Source: Arsukibacterium ikkense
GTDB lineage: Bacteria; Pseudomonadota; Gammaproteobacteria; Enterobacterales; Alteromonadaceae
NCBI RefSeq assembly: GCF_000987775.1
Contig: NZ_LAHO01000008.1
Coordinates: 62,001 to 126,000, forward strand
DNA: 64,000 nt
Direction: 5' to 3'
Shown here: one piece after another, positions 46,884 to 55,635 of the stretch
How positions within the stretch are numbered: the first letter of the stretch is position 1
Layout of the letters: every line of letters begins with the position of its first letter
Notes under the pieces: model-generated
The model's input: only the letters and a program-made list of their open reading frames with translations
Told to the model about the DNA's origin: nothing
The model's database searches: none
Program-made: the position numbers and the translations under genes

Positions 46884-49175
46884 ATGAGACTCATTCCTAT
46901 TCTTTATGTCACTTTACTGCTAAGTATTGGCAGCCAGGCTGCGGTTGATAGCACAACGATAGAACGCTCGCTGGCTTTACGCGAGCAGTGGTTGCCGCTG
47001 ACCCGCGACCTGATGTTGCAACCGACCTGGTCTGAACAGCATGACAGCTTTCACTATAAGCTCAGTGTGGAAGGGGGCTTTATGTTCTTCCGGGCCAGCG
47101 TGGCGGATGAAAAACCGACAGCCGCTTTTGACCATCATACCCTTGCCACAGCGCTGAGTACGGCCAGTGGTGCTGAAATTAACGCCTTAGCCTTGCCGTT
47201 CGAACAGTTCCGCTACCATAACGCAGGTCAGCAAATCCAATTTTATTATGCTGAGCAGCGCTGGCAGTGCCAATTGCGACCAGCTGAATGCCGTGTTATC
47301 GCTGATAACCGTCGCCCGCAAGCCTTTGGCGTGGTGCGGGATATGCGCGTAGCGGCAGATAATACCCCCAAACCCTCACCGGATGGGCGCTATCAGGCGC
47401 GGGTTACAGAGTACAACCTGCTAATTCAGGATCAGCAAGGTCAGCAGTTATTTCTCAGTACCGATGGCCAATCCGGTGATTTTTATGATCCGGAATCAAT
47501 CCAGTGGGCGCCCGATAGTTCGGCCCTGGTGGTAATGCGGGTGCTTCCCGGCAAACAGCGGCTGATTACGCGGCTGCTGGCCGCGCCAGCTGATCAGCTG
47601 GAGCCTGAAGTTATTAGTCAGTTGTACCCTAAACCAGGCGATGCGGTGGATATTGAACAGCCGGTACTAGTGCGGCTGGCGGATAATACCGCAGTGGATA
47701 TTGCCAATGCTCTATTTGCCACGCCTTACCGGCTTGACCGCCTGGCCTGGCAGGACGATAGCAGCGCTTTTAGCTTCCGTTATACCGAACGCGGCCATCA
47801 GCGGATGCGGATTATCCGGGTTGATGCCGATACAGCCACAGCAACCGCCGTTGTAACGGATGACAGCCCGACATTCGTTAATATGTGGGCGGCTTTTTAT
47901 CAACCCTTGCAGCAAGGCGGGCAGGGGGTTGTCTGGCTGTCGGAGCGCGATGGCTGGGCGCATTTATATCACACCGATAACAGTGGCCAAACAACCCGAC
48001 AATTAACCAAAGGCAACTGGCGGGTGCGCCAGGTGCTGGCAGTGGATGAAGCTGCCGGTCAGATCTGGTTTACCGCCAGTGGGTATTATCCAGAGCAGGA
48101 CCCATACTTTGAGCAGTTGTTCCGGGTAGGGCTGGATGGCAGCGATTTTACTGCCTTAACCAAGCGCAATGCCCAGCATGAGGTAGCTTTGTCGCCTGAC
48201 CGTCAGCATTACATAGTGCGCTACTCGCGGGTCGATTTACCTTATGTGGCCGAGCTGCGCCGCAGTAGCGATAATGCCCTGCTGCGCGAGCTGGCCCGGG
48301 CTGACATTAGCAAGCTGACCGCTGCCGGCTTTACTGCTCCTGAGCCTTTTGTCGCTAAGGGCCGTGATGGCAACACTGATATCTGGGGCTTAATCGTGAA
48401 ACCTCAACAGTTTGACCCAGCCAGACGTTACCCGGTAATTGAGAATATTTATGCCGGGCCGCATGACAGCTTTGTGCCCAAGAGCTTTTGGCCTTTTGGT
48501 TTTCACTCCGGCGGCGATAAAGTGATTGGCATGCAGGCGCTGGCTGATCTGGGTTTTATTGTGGTGCAAATTGATGGCATGGGCACGGCTAATCGCTCAA
48601 AAGCCTTTCATGATGTAGCCTGGCAAGACTTAGTGGATTCCGGCTTTGCTGATCGCATTTTGTGGCATCAGGCGGCGGCTAAGCAATTTCCCTGGTACAA
48701 CATTGCAGAAGGGGTAGGCATCTATGGCGCCTCGGCCGGCGGTCAGAGCACGGTTGCGGCGCTGTTGTTTCATCCAGATTTTTACCGGGTTGGGGTAGCC
48801 TATGCCGGTTGTTATGACAACCGGATGGATAAAATCAGCTGGAATGAGCAGTGGCTGGGTTATCCGGTTGGGCCACAGTATGCGGCATCTTCGGTGGTGG
48901 AGCATGCCGCTTTATTACAAGGCCGGCTGCTGCTTATTAATGGTGAGCAGGACAGCAATGTCGACCCGGCATCCACTATGCAACTGGTGGATGCGCTGAT
49001 CCGCGCTGACAAAGATTTTGATTTGCTGCTGGTGCCTGGCGGTGAGCATAGCGTTGGCCGCTCCAGCGGGCCCATTCGCTATATACAGCGCCGCCAGTTT
49101 GACTTTTTTCTGCGTCATCTGCAGCAAGTAGCTACGCCTGACTGGAATCGGCCTGATGTAAAGCGGCCAGACTGA
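46884..49175 (+). CDS. Secreted S9B prolyl dipeptidyl peptidase (DPP-IV type)
   Basis: A 763-residue serine peptidase. ATG 46884 gives a signal peptide (RLIPILYVTLLLSIGSQA, cut near residue 20); a longer frame from 46776 would run through the operator and lacks a leader. Residues about 90-500 form the DPP-IV N-terminal beta-propeller; the alpha/beta-hydrolase follows with S617 in GIYGASAGG, D690 in NGEQDSNVDP and H722 in GGEHSVG. DPP-IV enzymes release Xaa-Pro (and Xaa-Hyp) dipeptides, which fits Gly-Pro-Hyp-rich collagen peptides. Its 3' end overlaps the convergent M24 gene by 44 bases. Confidence 0.9.
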   Translation: MRLIPILYVTLLLSIGSQAAVDSTTIERSLALREQWLPLTRDLMLQPTWSEQHDSFHYKLSVEGGFMFFRASVADEKPTAAFDHHTLATALSTASGAEINALALPFEQFRYHNAGQQIQFYYAEQRWQCQLRPAECRVIADNRRPQAFGVVRDMRVAADNTPKPSPDGRYQARVTEYNLLIQDQQGQQLFLSTDGQSGDFYDPESIQWAPDSSALVVMRVLPGKQRLITRLLAAPADQLEPEVISQLYPKPGDAVDIEQPVLVRLADNTAVDIANALFATPYRLDRLAWQDDSSAFSFRYTERGHQRMRIIRVDADTATATAVVTDDSPTFVNMWAAFYQPLQQGGQGVVWLSERDGWAHLYHTDNSGQTTRQLTKGNWRVRQVLAVDEAAGQIWFTASGYYPEQDPYFEQLFRVGLDGSDFTALTKRNAQHEVALSPDRQHYIVRYSRVDLPYVAELRRSSDNALLRELARADISKLTAAGFTAPEPFVAKGRDGNTDIWGLIVKPQQFDPARRYPVIENIYAGPHDSFVPKSFWPFGFHSGGDKVIGMQALADLGFIVVQIDGMGTANRSKAFHDVAWQDLVDSGFADRILWHQAAAKQFPWYNIAEGVGIYGASAGGQSTVAALLFHPDFYRVGVAYAGCYDNRMDKISWNEQWLGYPVGPQYAASSVVEHAALLQGRLLLINGEQDSNVDPASTMQLVDALIRADKDFDLLLVPGGEHSVGRSSGPIRYIQRRQFDFFLRHLQQVATPDWNRPDVKRPD

Positions 49176-50241
49176 AACCTTTCAAAACAGTAAGTTGCTT
49201 TGGGCTGGTGGTCAGGAGTTCATAACCGCGTTCGGTGATAAGAATATTATCTTCAATGCGAACTCCGCCAAAGCCGGGCTTATACAGGCCCGGCTCTACT
49301 GTCACTACCATGCCAGGTTGCAATACAGCGTCACAGCCCTTGCGCATCAGCGGATATTCGTGCAACACCAGGCCAGTTCCATGGCCAATGCCTTCACCAG
49401 CAAAGTCCGCATAAGGTGATGCAGCAAGCACGGCAGCCGCAGCGGCGTTCACCGCATCACCTGTTACTCCAGGGCCAATTATGGCCAGTGCTGCTTGCTG
49501 GGCACAGAGTACCGTTTGATAAAAATCACGCTGCAGCGGCGTTGCGGCCCCGATAACATAGGTACGGCTAATATCAGAACGATAGCCGCCTACTTCAGCG
49601 CCAAAGTCGATCAGCAGCCAGTCGCCATGTTGCAGCTGGCCGCCACCGGGTTTGCCATGCGGCAGAGCCGAGCGTGCCCCGGACAGCAAAATGGTTGGAA
49701 ACGCCAACGCCTCTGCGCCCAGCGCAAATAGCTGCTGCTCCAGTAAGGCAGCCGCGGCTGCTTCGGTCATGCCCGGTTTCAGCTGGGGTAGCAACCAAGC
49801 CAGCGCTTGCTCGGCAATAGCCACTGCCTGGCGCACTGAGGCAAGCTCAGTGTGGTCTTTACAGGCGCGTAGCTGTTCAGTCAGGTTAAGACCAGGGGCC
49901 AGTTGACAGGGTAATTCTTGCTGCAATTGCAAAAACTGGCTAACCGGCAGATGCTGGTACTCTAGGTGCAGCGTATCAATACCTCTGAGAAGCGGGGCAA
50001 GACACTGGCCTAAACTCTGGCGCGAACGATCGCGGCAGATAATCTGCATTGCCGGGCATTGCTCAGCCGCCTGTTCGGTATAGCGATAGTCCGTAATCAG
50101 AAACTGTTGCTGTGGGGTAATCAGCAAACTGGCCGCACTGCCACTAAAACCGGCCAGATAACGAATATTGATTGGTTCGGTCAGCAGCAATGCCTGATAT
50201 TGCAGGTCGGCCATCAGTTGGCGTAATTGACTTAAACGCAT
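49132..50241 (-). CDS. M24 Xaa-Pro peptidase
   Basis: A 369-residue pita-bread metallopeptidase without a signal peptide, so cytosolic. The N-terminal creatinase-type domain (1-125) is followed by the catalytic domain with all five metal ligands: D212 (IDFGAE), D223 (YRSDISRTY), H287 (GHGTG), E316 (VEPGLY) and E330 (VRIEDN); H294 in LHEYP is also conserved. It resembles Xaa-Pro dipeptidases/aminopeptidases, which split the Xaa-Pro (or Xaa-Hyp) bond after uptake. AGGAGG stands nine bases before the ATG, with an operator copy just before that. It is divergent from the gntR gene. Confidence 0.9.
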   Translation of the reverse strand: MRLSQLRQLMADLQYQALLLTEPINIRYLAGFSGSAASLLITPQQQFLITDYRYTEQAAEQCPAMQIICRDRSRQSLGQCLAPLLRGIDTLHLEYQHLPVSQFLQLQQELPCQLAPGLNLTEQLRACKDHTELASVRQAVAIAEQALAWLLPQLKPGMTEAAAAALLEQQLFALGAEALAFPTILLSGARSALPHGKPGGGQLQHGDWLLIDFGAEVGGYRSDISRTYVIGAATPLQRDFYQTVLCAQQAALAIIGPGVTGDAVNAAAAAVLAASPYADFAGEGIGHGTGLVLHEYPLMRKGCDAVLQPGMVVTVEPGLYKPGFGGVRIEDNILITERGYELLTTSPKQLTVLKGFSLAALHQADSSQA

Positions 50242-50255
50242 TAATCGATCCTCCT

Positions 50256-50271
50256 ATTTTGCATACAATAT
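50256..50271. promoter_or_regulatory. GntR-type operator before the M24 peptidase
   Basis: ATTTTGCATACAATAT, 14 of 16 consensus matches, 15 bases from the M24 start codon and next to its ribosome-binding site, so it probably covers the transcription start. Confidence 0.7.
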
Positions 50272-50347
50272 ACAAAATAAATTAAGGCAGCAAGCTCTGT
50301 TTTAGCGATGCGGCTAAGTTATTGCTGCAGCATTAAATGTATTTGAT

Positions 50348-50363
50348 ATACTGCATACCATGT
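50348..50363. promoter_or_regulatory. GntR-type operator before gntR (autoregulation)
   Basis: ATACTGCATACCATGT, 12 of 16 matches and the weakest of the six sites. It overlaps a TTGATA (50343-50348) that could be a -35 element and ends 23 bases before the regulator's ATG. Confidence 0.55.
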
Positions 50364-50385
50364 TAATAACAATACAGGCACTGTT

Positions 50386-51048
50386 ATGGTTGTTGAATAT
50401 AAAACCCGAACCCAGGTAGTAGTTGAGGCAATCCGGGAAAAAATTCTTACCGGTGCTATCAAAGCCGGTGAGCCGTTGCGTCAGGCGGCATTGGCAGAGG
50501 AGCTGAATGTCAGCCGGATTCCGGTGCGCGAAGCATTGCTGCAGTTGGAAGCGGAGGGCCTGGTAGAGTTTGAAGCACATAAAGGTGCCACAGCAACCAA
50601 ATTGTCGGCCGAGCAGGTAACAGAGTTATTCGAATTACGGGCCTTGTTGGAATGCGAATTACTCCGCCTGGCCATTCCTAAGCTGACCGACGCTGAGCTG
50701 GCCATCAGTGAAAGCTTGTTGCAGCAAATGAGTCAGGCCTATCAGGCATCTGACACCTCAGGGGGCTGGAGCGAGCTTAACAGTCGCTTTCATATGAGTT
50801 TATACCGTGCGGCTAACCGGCCTTTGACTTTGGAAATAGTCCAAAACCTGAACAGTAATTCCGACCGCTATATCCGAGTGCATCTGATGCTGGCTGGTGG
50901 GGTTAAAAAAGCCGGGCCTGAACATAGTCAGCTGTTAACGTTGGTTCGGCAACAGCAAACGGAACAAGCCTGTAAACTATTACAACAACATATACTAGGT
51001 GCAGCAGCCGAAATTAAGGCGTTAGTCACCAAGCTTGACGCTGAATAA
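50386..51048 (+). CDS. GntR/FCD transcriptional regulator of the collagen/hydroxyproline region
   Basis: A 220-residue FadR-subfamily GntR protein. The winged helix (about 8-75) reads KTRTQVVVEAIREKILTGAIKAGEPLRQAALAEELNVSRIPVREAL (given in part), with the canonical SRIPVREALLQLEAEGLV recognition helix; the FCD effector domain (about 80-215) has NSRFH, EHSQLL and QQHILG, the typical metal-binding His positions. It is the only regulator in 46.8-64 kb, lies between two peptidase genes, and one operator copy precedes it. I infer that it represses the region and that a hydroxyproline-derived metabolite lifts repression. A strong terminator follows. Confidence 0.9.
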   Translation: MVVEYKTRTQVVVEAIREKILTGAIKAGEPLRQAALAEELNVSRIPVREALLQLEAEGLVEFEAHKGATATKLSAEQVTELFELRALLECELLRLAIPKLTDAELAISESLLQQMSQAYQASDTSGGWSELNSRFHMSLYRAANRPLTLEIVQNLNSNSDRYIRVHLMLAGGVKKAGPEHSQLLTLVRQQQTEQACKLLQQHILGAAAEIKALVTKLDAE

Positions 51049-51065
51049 TGGCAACCTCCAATAAA

Positions 51066-51097
51066 AAACAGCGGCCAGTGAAAGCTGGCCGCTGTTT
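51066..51097. terminator. Bidirectional intrinsic terminator
   Basis: Perfect 13-bp stem AAACAGCGGCCAG / CTGGCCGCTGTTT with a 6-base loop between the convergent gntR and collagenase genes, 18 bases from each. Confidence 0.92.
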
Positions 51098-51114
51098 CGT
51101 CACTCTGGTCTAAC

Positions 51115-53907
51115 TTATTCCACCATTAATACCTTAAGATCAACCCCGCTGAACCCTTCCAGCGTATTGACCATAATGTGGTAATAGCTACCGGGCACAA
51201 TATTGGGCATATAGATTTTCTGGCTGGTGCCACGGGTAATGCTTGACGCTGCATCGTAATTATTCGGGGCAGGCCAACCCTGACGTTTCACGTACAGCTG
51301 GGCATCACCACTGCCGTTACTCAGAGTGAAATACAGCGCTTTTGCCTGCGCTGGCACATACACCCAATGGTACTGCTTAGTACTGCCGGTTAACCCCTGC
51401 CACTGTTGCAATTGGCTAAGAGTTCCTTCTTGCCAGCTGGCGGTAAGGCTGGCATCGGCAAACGCACGGTAGCCATGCAGCATTACATGCCATTGGCTAT
51501 GTTGGGGTTGCAGTATCTCTACCCGCTCTCTGTTACCTATTACATAAGGGCGGAAGTCCCATTCGGTCAGTGTGGGGGCCAGCCCTTGTCTGACATAGAG
51601 ATCAAGATCGCCACTACCACCACCGCTGATAATTTTCAAATCATAAGCATTTGCCGGCAAACTAATACTGAAATGTTGCTCGGAGTCTCTGGTACCGTTT
51701 ACTGCAACGGCCTGACCATTTTGCAGCGCCGTTACCGGATCAGTGTTGTTACGGCAGTCTTCGCCACTGACAATGCAATCCAGCCAGTCGTGAAACTCAG
51801 CATCAAAACGGCTGTTCCAGCCGGCCATAATGTCAGCGTAGGGTACATAGTCAGGTAACTCCGGTGCCGAGTGATCCACCGGCTGGCCGCAGGTCCATAC
51901 CCAGTTACCTTCACTCCATTCGCTGTCGTCATACAGCCAGCTCCAGTTGTTCTGAATAGCCACGGCTTTACTTTGCCAGCCCCATTCAAAACTGCAGGGT
52001 AAATCTGAAATAAAGTATTTTACAGCCCGCAAGGTGGGCAATAATTCCTGATCAACCAGCGGCCGGTAGCGCTCAAACATAAAGCGGGTGGCTAAGTAAC
52101 CCCAGTGGTAGGTACGGGCGGTGTTACTGTTGGCATAAGTTGTCTGGAATAGCTCACTCAGCTGATAAGTTTTATTTGGAGCTACAGCCAAAGCCGTAGG
52201 GTTTATATCTCCTTTTGACAGGTACTCTGCTAATCCTTCGCCCCACCAGACTAAGTCGGCAGGTTGATCACTAAAGCTACCCCACTGGTTGTAACGGCCA
52301 TCCAGATAATGGACATACTCGTGTTCTAAATTCCACACCACAAACTCAGGCTGCAGCCAGGACGCCTGATAGGCAATAAAGCGCGCCTGGTTATCCGGAT
52401 CAGAAGGCGTGCCTTCCAGATACATGCCGCCATTGTTGGTATCAATACCAAAGAAAGTACCGGCGTAGTTTTGATAATCTGCAGATGAACTGAAAATCAC
52501 CACTTCAAGATCGGTATTGTTGTCGTTGGCTACAGGCTTGCCCGCGCTGCCAAACAGCTGATGAAACCCTTGCTCCTGCGCGGACAGGTCCAGACATATC
52601 TGCTGCAGATTAGCCGTGACAATCGGCTGCTGGTAGCGCACTTTAAGGGTGTCGCCACAGGTATGTTGACCCGCCAGCACGGTGCCTTCGAGATCAAAGT
52701 CACAGGCATTGCCATACAAATGGCAGTTTTGGCTATCGTAAAATTTAACCATGCCCTGGGCATTAACCCAGCCGTTTGAACCAACGCCACCAAATTGATA
52801 GTTTGCCAGAATGTGCTGCACTGCAGGGCGGACACTGTCAGCGATACTGCCGCCAAACTTAAGTAAGCGGGCCAGTTCAGTTACCGCATCAGACCATTGG
52901 TATTCGCGGGTATGGCCTACCAGCCAGATGCCTTCGTTCAGCACAAAATCGCGCAGATTACTGATGATTTGCGGCTCGCTAAGCAATAATGCCGGTAAGG
53001 TATCACTGTTGGCGGTACTGGCGTTAAAGTAATGGGTTAGCAGTTGGGTGACACCGTTTTCTTCGTAGCCCACGCCCCAGTTATTAGTCCGGGACACTGA
53101 GCGGGCATAGCCTGTTAGCGCCTGGCTGAATCGTTTCATGTAACGTAGGCGATCCGTGCCCGAACTGCTGACCAACACCAGCATTTCATAGCGCAACATA
53201 AAATTACGCGAGATATCACCGTCAAACCGGAGAAAGTGCTCGCCGCCAAAATAGTTATCAAAAGCCTGCAACAACAGCGCCTGGTACTGGGCGCTGAATT
53301 GACTACCGCTATTGCCTTCAACCCAGTGCATCGCCCGCAGGTAACTAACCAGTTTTTCCAGTTCAACAGCGCCGCTGGCGTTGCTGCCATCAAAAGCCGC
53401 CAGCCGGCTGACAATCGCCTGGGCAATAGTTAATATTTTTTCAGCAGAAAAATGGCCACTGCCGGCCAGGTTAGTGTTGTACAGCTTATAAAGGCAAGCT
53501 GCCAGGTTGGCATTTTCAACCGCCTCAATCAGCGCCTGGCCATATAAAGGTAACAACGTATCGGGGCTGCTACAGCTACTTTGGCTTAGCGTGTGCTGCC
53601 GCAGCGATTCTGAGCCGGCATCGATAATATTGGCCTGATGAGCCGTGGCATAGGCTTTGTCAGCATCCGGGATTAAATGGGCTGGCAACACCGTGCGGGT
53701 TTTTTGGGCATGCAATTTCGCCTGCACTTTTTCAAATTCATGCGGTGAAACCAGTCGCGGTGGCCGTGGTATCGGGTGCGCACTGTGCTCATGCCCGTGT
53801 TCTAAATCCTGCATCAACAGGCCGGGGTGAGACGGCGTTATCTGCTCGTCAGCAAGCAAGGCGCTGCTGCTAAAGAGCAAACTAAGCAGCAAAATTTTTG
53901 TTTTCAT
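51115..53907 (-). CDS. Secreted M9 collagenase with two C-terminal PPC domains
   Basis: A 930-residue extracellular collagenase of the Vibrio type. Signal peptide residues 1-19; a His-rich segment (LEHGHEHSAHP) and linker; the M9N activator domain about 100-440; the peptidase domain with H529-E530-H533 of HEYVH and E557 in GEGLAEY, spaced as in clostridial ColG; then two PPC (pre-peptidase C) domains at about 725-820 and 835-930 (AYDLKIISGGGSGDLDLYV; SGDAQLYV). It cleaves the collagen triple helix; PPC domains often aid binding or are trimmed on maturation. A perfect operator lies 73 bases upstream of its ATG. Confidence 0.95.
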   Translation of the reverse strand: MKTKILLLSLLFSSSALLADEQITPSHPGLLMQDLEHGHEHSAHPIPRPPRLVSPHEFEKVQAKLHAQKTRTVLPAHLIPDADKAYATAHQANIIDAGSESLRQHTLSQSSCSSPDTLLPLYGQALIEAVENANLAACLYKLYNTNLAGSGHFSAEKILTIAQAIVSRLAAFDGSNASGAVELEKLVSYLRAMHWVEGNSGSQFSAQYQALLLQAFDNYFGGEHFLRFDGDISRNFMLRYEMLVLVSSSGTDRLRYMKRFSQALTGYARSVSRTNNWGVGYEENGVTQLLTHYFNASTANSDTLPALLLSEPQIISNLRDFVLNEGIWLVGHTREYQWSDAVTELARLLKFGGSIADSVRPAVQHILANYQFGGVGSNGWVNAQGMVKFYDSQNCHLYGNACDFDLEGTVLAGQHTCGDTLKVRYQQPIVTANLQQICLDLSAQEQGFHQLFGSAGKPVANDNNTDLEVVIFSSSADYQNYAGTFFGIDTNNGGMYLEGTPSDPDNQARFIAYQASWLQPEFVVWNLEHEYVHYLDGRYNQWGSFSDQPADLVWWGEGLAEYLSKGDINPTALAVAPNKTYQLSELFQTTYANSNTARTYHWGYLATRFMFERYRPLVDQELLPTLRAVKYFISDLPCSFEWGWQSKAVAIQNNWSWLYDDSEWSEGNWVWTCGQPVDHSAPELPDYVPYADIMAGWNSRFDAEFHDWLDCIVSGEDCRNNTDPVTALQNGQAVAVNGTRDSEQHFSISLPANAYDLKIISGGGSGDLDLYVRQGLAPTLTEWDFRPYVIGNRERVEILQPQHSQWHVMLHGYRAFADASLTASWQEGTLSQLQQWQGLTGSTKQYHWVYVPAQAKALYFTLSNGSGDAQLYVKRQGWPAPNNYDAASSITRGTSQKIYMPNIVPGSYYHIMVNTLEGFSGVDLKVLMVE

Positions 53908-53979
53908 TAGCTTTTGTTCCTTCTGGTGTTGTCTTTATAGTTACTTGCCGTTAACGGCTGGATCAACTTAGCATAAAAG

Positions 53980-53995
53980 ATATTGTATACAATAT
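53980..53995. promoter_or_regulatory. GntR-type operator before the collagenase
   Basis: ATATTGTATACAATAT, a perfect 16-base palindrome and one of the two exact copies that define the consensus. A -10-like TATGCT lies directly downstream on the minus strand. Confidence 0.82.
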
Positions 53996-54069
53996 AAAGT
54001 TTAGGTTGATTTGCGTCTAAAACCGGACAGGAAATAGCCTTTTGGCATAAGAGAAATAAGGAACAGTGC

Positions 54070-54097
54070 AATTAACTGGCATCCTTTCCAGTTAATT
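54070..54097. terminator. Hairpin after the POT transporter gene
   Basis: Perfect 10-bp stem AATTAACTGG / CCAGTTAATT with an 8-base loop, 39 bases after the POT stop. It lacks a clear T-run, so it may be a poor terminator or an mRNA-stabilising hairpin. Confidence 0.45.
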
Positions 54098-54135
54098 CTG
54101 AGCGATTGAGCGACCAGCCTGCATCGCAATATGGC

Positions 54136-55635
54136 TCATATTTGTTGCGGTGGGGTGGCGACTTTTATGGGGGCACCTTGCAAGGGCGCAGCTTGGATAG
54201 GCGCTGCGCTGCCATGCATCCAGTACACCAGCTTGTCTGCCCACAGATACAGTAACAAGGCGGCCAGTAAGGCTGCCAGGGTAAAGCCGCCGAAAATAGC
54301 GCCGGCATTGGCGACCATTTGCTGATCAGTGGCGGCGTCATTGGTGCCGATTAAGGCGCCAATCAGTCCGGCCAGTTTATTGGCACCGGCCATAAAGAAG
54401 TACCAGGCCCCCATCATCAGCGACGCCATCCGAAGTGGGGATAGCCGGGTAACCATCGCCAAACCAATAGGCGATAAGCACAGCTCGCCCAGGGTAAAAA
54501 ACAGATAGGCCAATACCAGCCACCACAGGCTTGATTGATGCTCCGTACTGTATTGTAAGGTAGCGGCGACCATCATCAGAAAGCCAATGGCCATTAATGC
54601 CAGACCCAGCGCGAATTTCAGTGGTGAGTTAGGATCGTGTTTACCCAGTTTTAGCCAGAGCATGGCAAATAGCGGCGCAAAAATCATAATAAACAGCGGG
54701 TTTAATGCCTGAAAATACGCAGGGTTCAGCTCGACTGCGCCTTCACCAATATTAAGAGTACGGTCGACAAACCGATCGGCATAAATATTCATTAAGCCAC
54801 CAGCCTGTTCAAACCCGGCCCAGAATATAATGGTAAACAACCCCATGATCAGGATCACTTTTAGCCGATCTACTTCTTGTTTAGTGAGCGGGGTTTTACG
54901 CGGCCCCTGCTGCAAGCGGCGCTCACGTTTGGCTGCCGGCTCAATGCCAATGCTACCCAGCAAGGGTTTAGCCAGCGTCATCTGCAGCACCAGCGCAATC
55001 AGCATGCCAAAACCGGCCAGCAAAAAGCCGGCCTGGTAATTGCGAATCTGCACCGTTTCGCCATCCAGCGCCAGCTGGTAACCAAACTGATCAATCATCA
55101 ACCCAACACAGATCCCGGCCAAAAACATGCCCAGATTCACGCCGAGATAAAACACGGTAAAAGCCCCGTCGCGCCGATTATCCCCTGGCTGGTACAAATC
55201 GCCTACCATGGTAGAAATATTAGGTTTAAACAAGCCATTACCTAGTACCAAAAAGCCCAGGCCAGTATAAAAAGCATGCATTTCATAGCCTGGCAACCAG
55301 GCATGGGGCAGCGCCAGGCTAAACTGGCCGATAGCCATTAAGATACTGCCTATAATAATCGCCAGCCGCTGGCCGGTAATGTGATCCGCCAGCCAGCCGC
55401 CGAGCAAGGGGGTAACATATACCAGCATGGTAAAGGTCCCGTAAAGTTGCAGCGCGCTGGCATATTCCCAGCCCAGGCCGCCACCCTCAGCACGTACCTT
55501 ATCAACCAGATACAACACCAGTAAGGCGCGCATAGCGTAGTAGGAAAAACGCTCCCACATTTCGGTGCCAAACAGTAAAAATAAGCCTTTAGGATGGCCG
55601 AGCAATTCGCCGGACGGCAGTTTAGGCAGGCTCAT
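54136..55635 (-). CDS. POT/PTR2 family proton-coupled peptide transporter
   Basis: A 499-residue major-facilitator protein with 12-14 membrane segments. The proton-coupling motif TEMWERFSYYAMRALLVLYL (ExxER in TM1) and the later NLGMFLAGICVG and FTLGELCLSPIG motifs identify it as a di/tripeptide importer. The C-terminal tail is Pro/Ala-rich. Its ATG overlaps the stop of the second collagenase by four bases (ATGA), so peptide release and uptake are made together. Expected substrates here are collagen-derived di- and tripeptides such as Gly-Pro-Hyp; specificity is not shown by sequence. Confidence 0.92.
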   Translation of the reverse strand: MSLPKLPSGELLGHPKGLFLLFGTEMWERFSYYAMRALLVLYLVDKVRAEGGGLGWEYASALQLYGTFTMLVYVTPLLGGWLADHITGQRLAIIIGSILMAIGQFSLALPHAWLPGYEMHAFYTGLGFLVLGNGLFKPNISTMVGDLYQPGDNRRDGAFTVFYLGVNLGMFLAGICVGLMIDQFGYQLALDGETVQIRNYQAGFLLAGFGMLIALVLQMTLAKPLLGSIGIEPAAKRERRLQQGPRKTPLTKQEVDRLKVILIMGLFTIIFWAGFEQAGGLMNIYADRFVDRTLNIGEGAVELNPAYFQALNPLFIMIFAPLFAMLWLKLGKHDPNSPLKFALGLALMAIGFLMMVAATLQYSTEHQSSLWWLVLAYLFFTLGELCLSPIGLAMVTRLSPLRMASLMMGAWYFFMAGANKLAGLIGALIGTNDAATDQQMVANAGAIFGGFTLAALLAALLLYLWADKLVYWMHGSAAPIQAAPLQGAPIKVATPPQQI

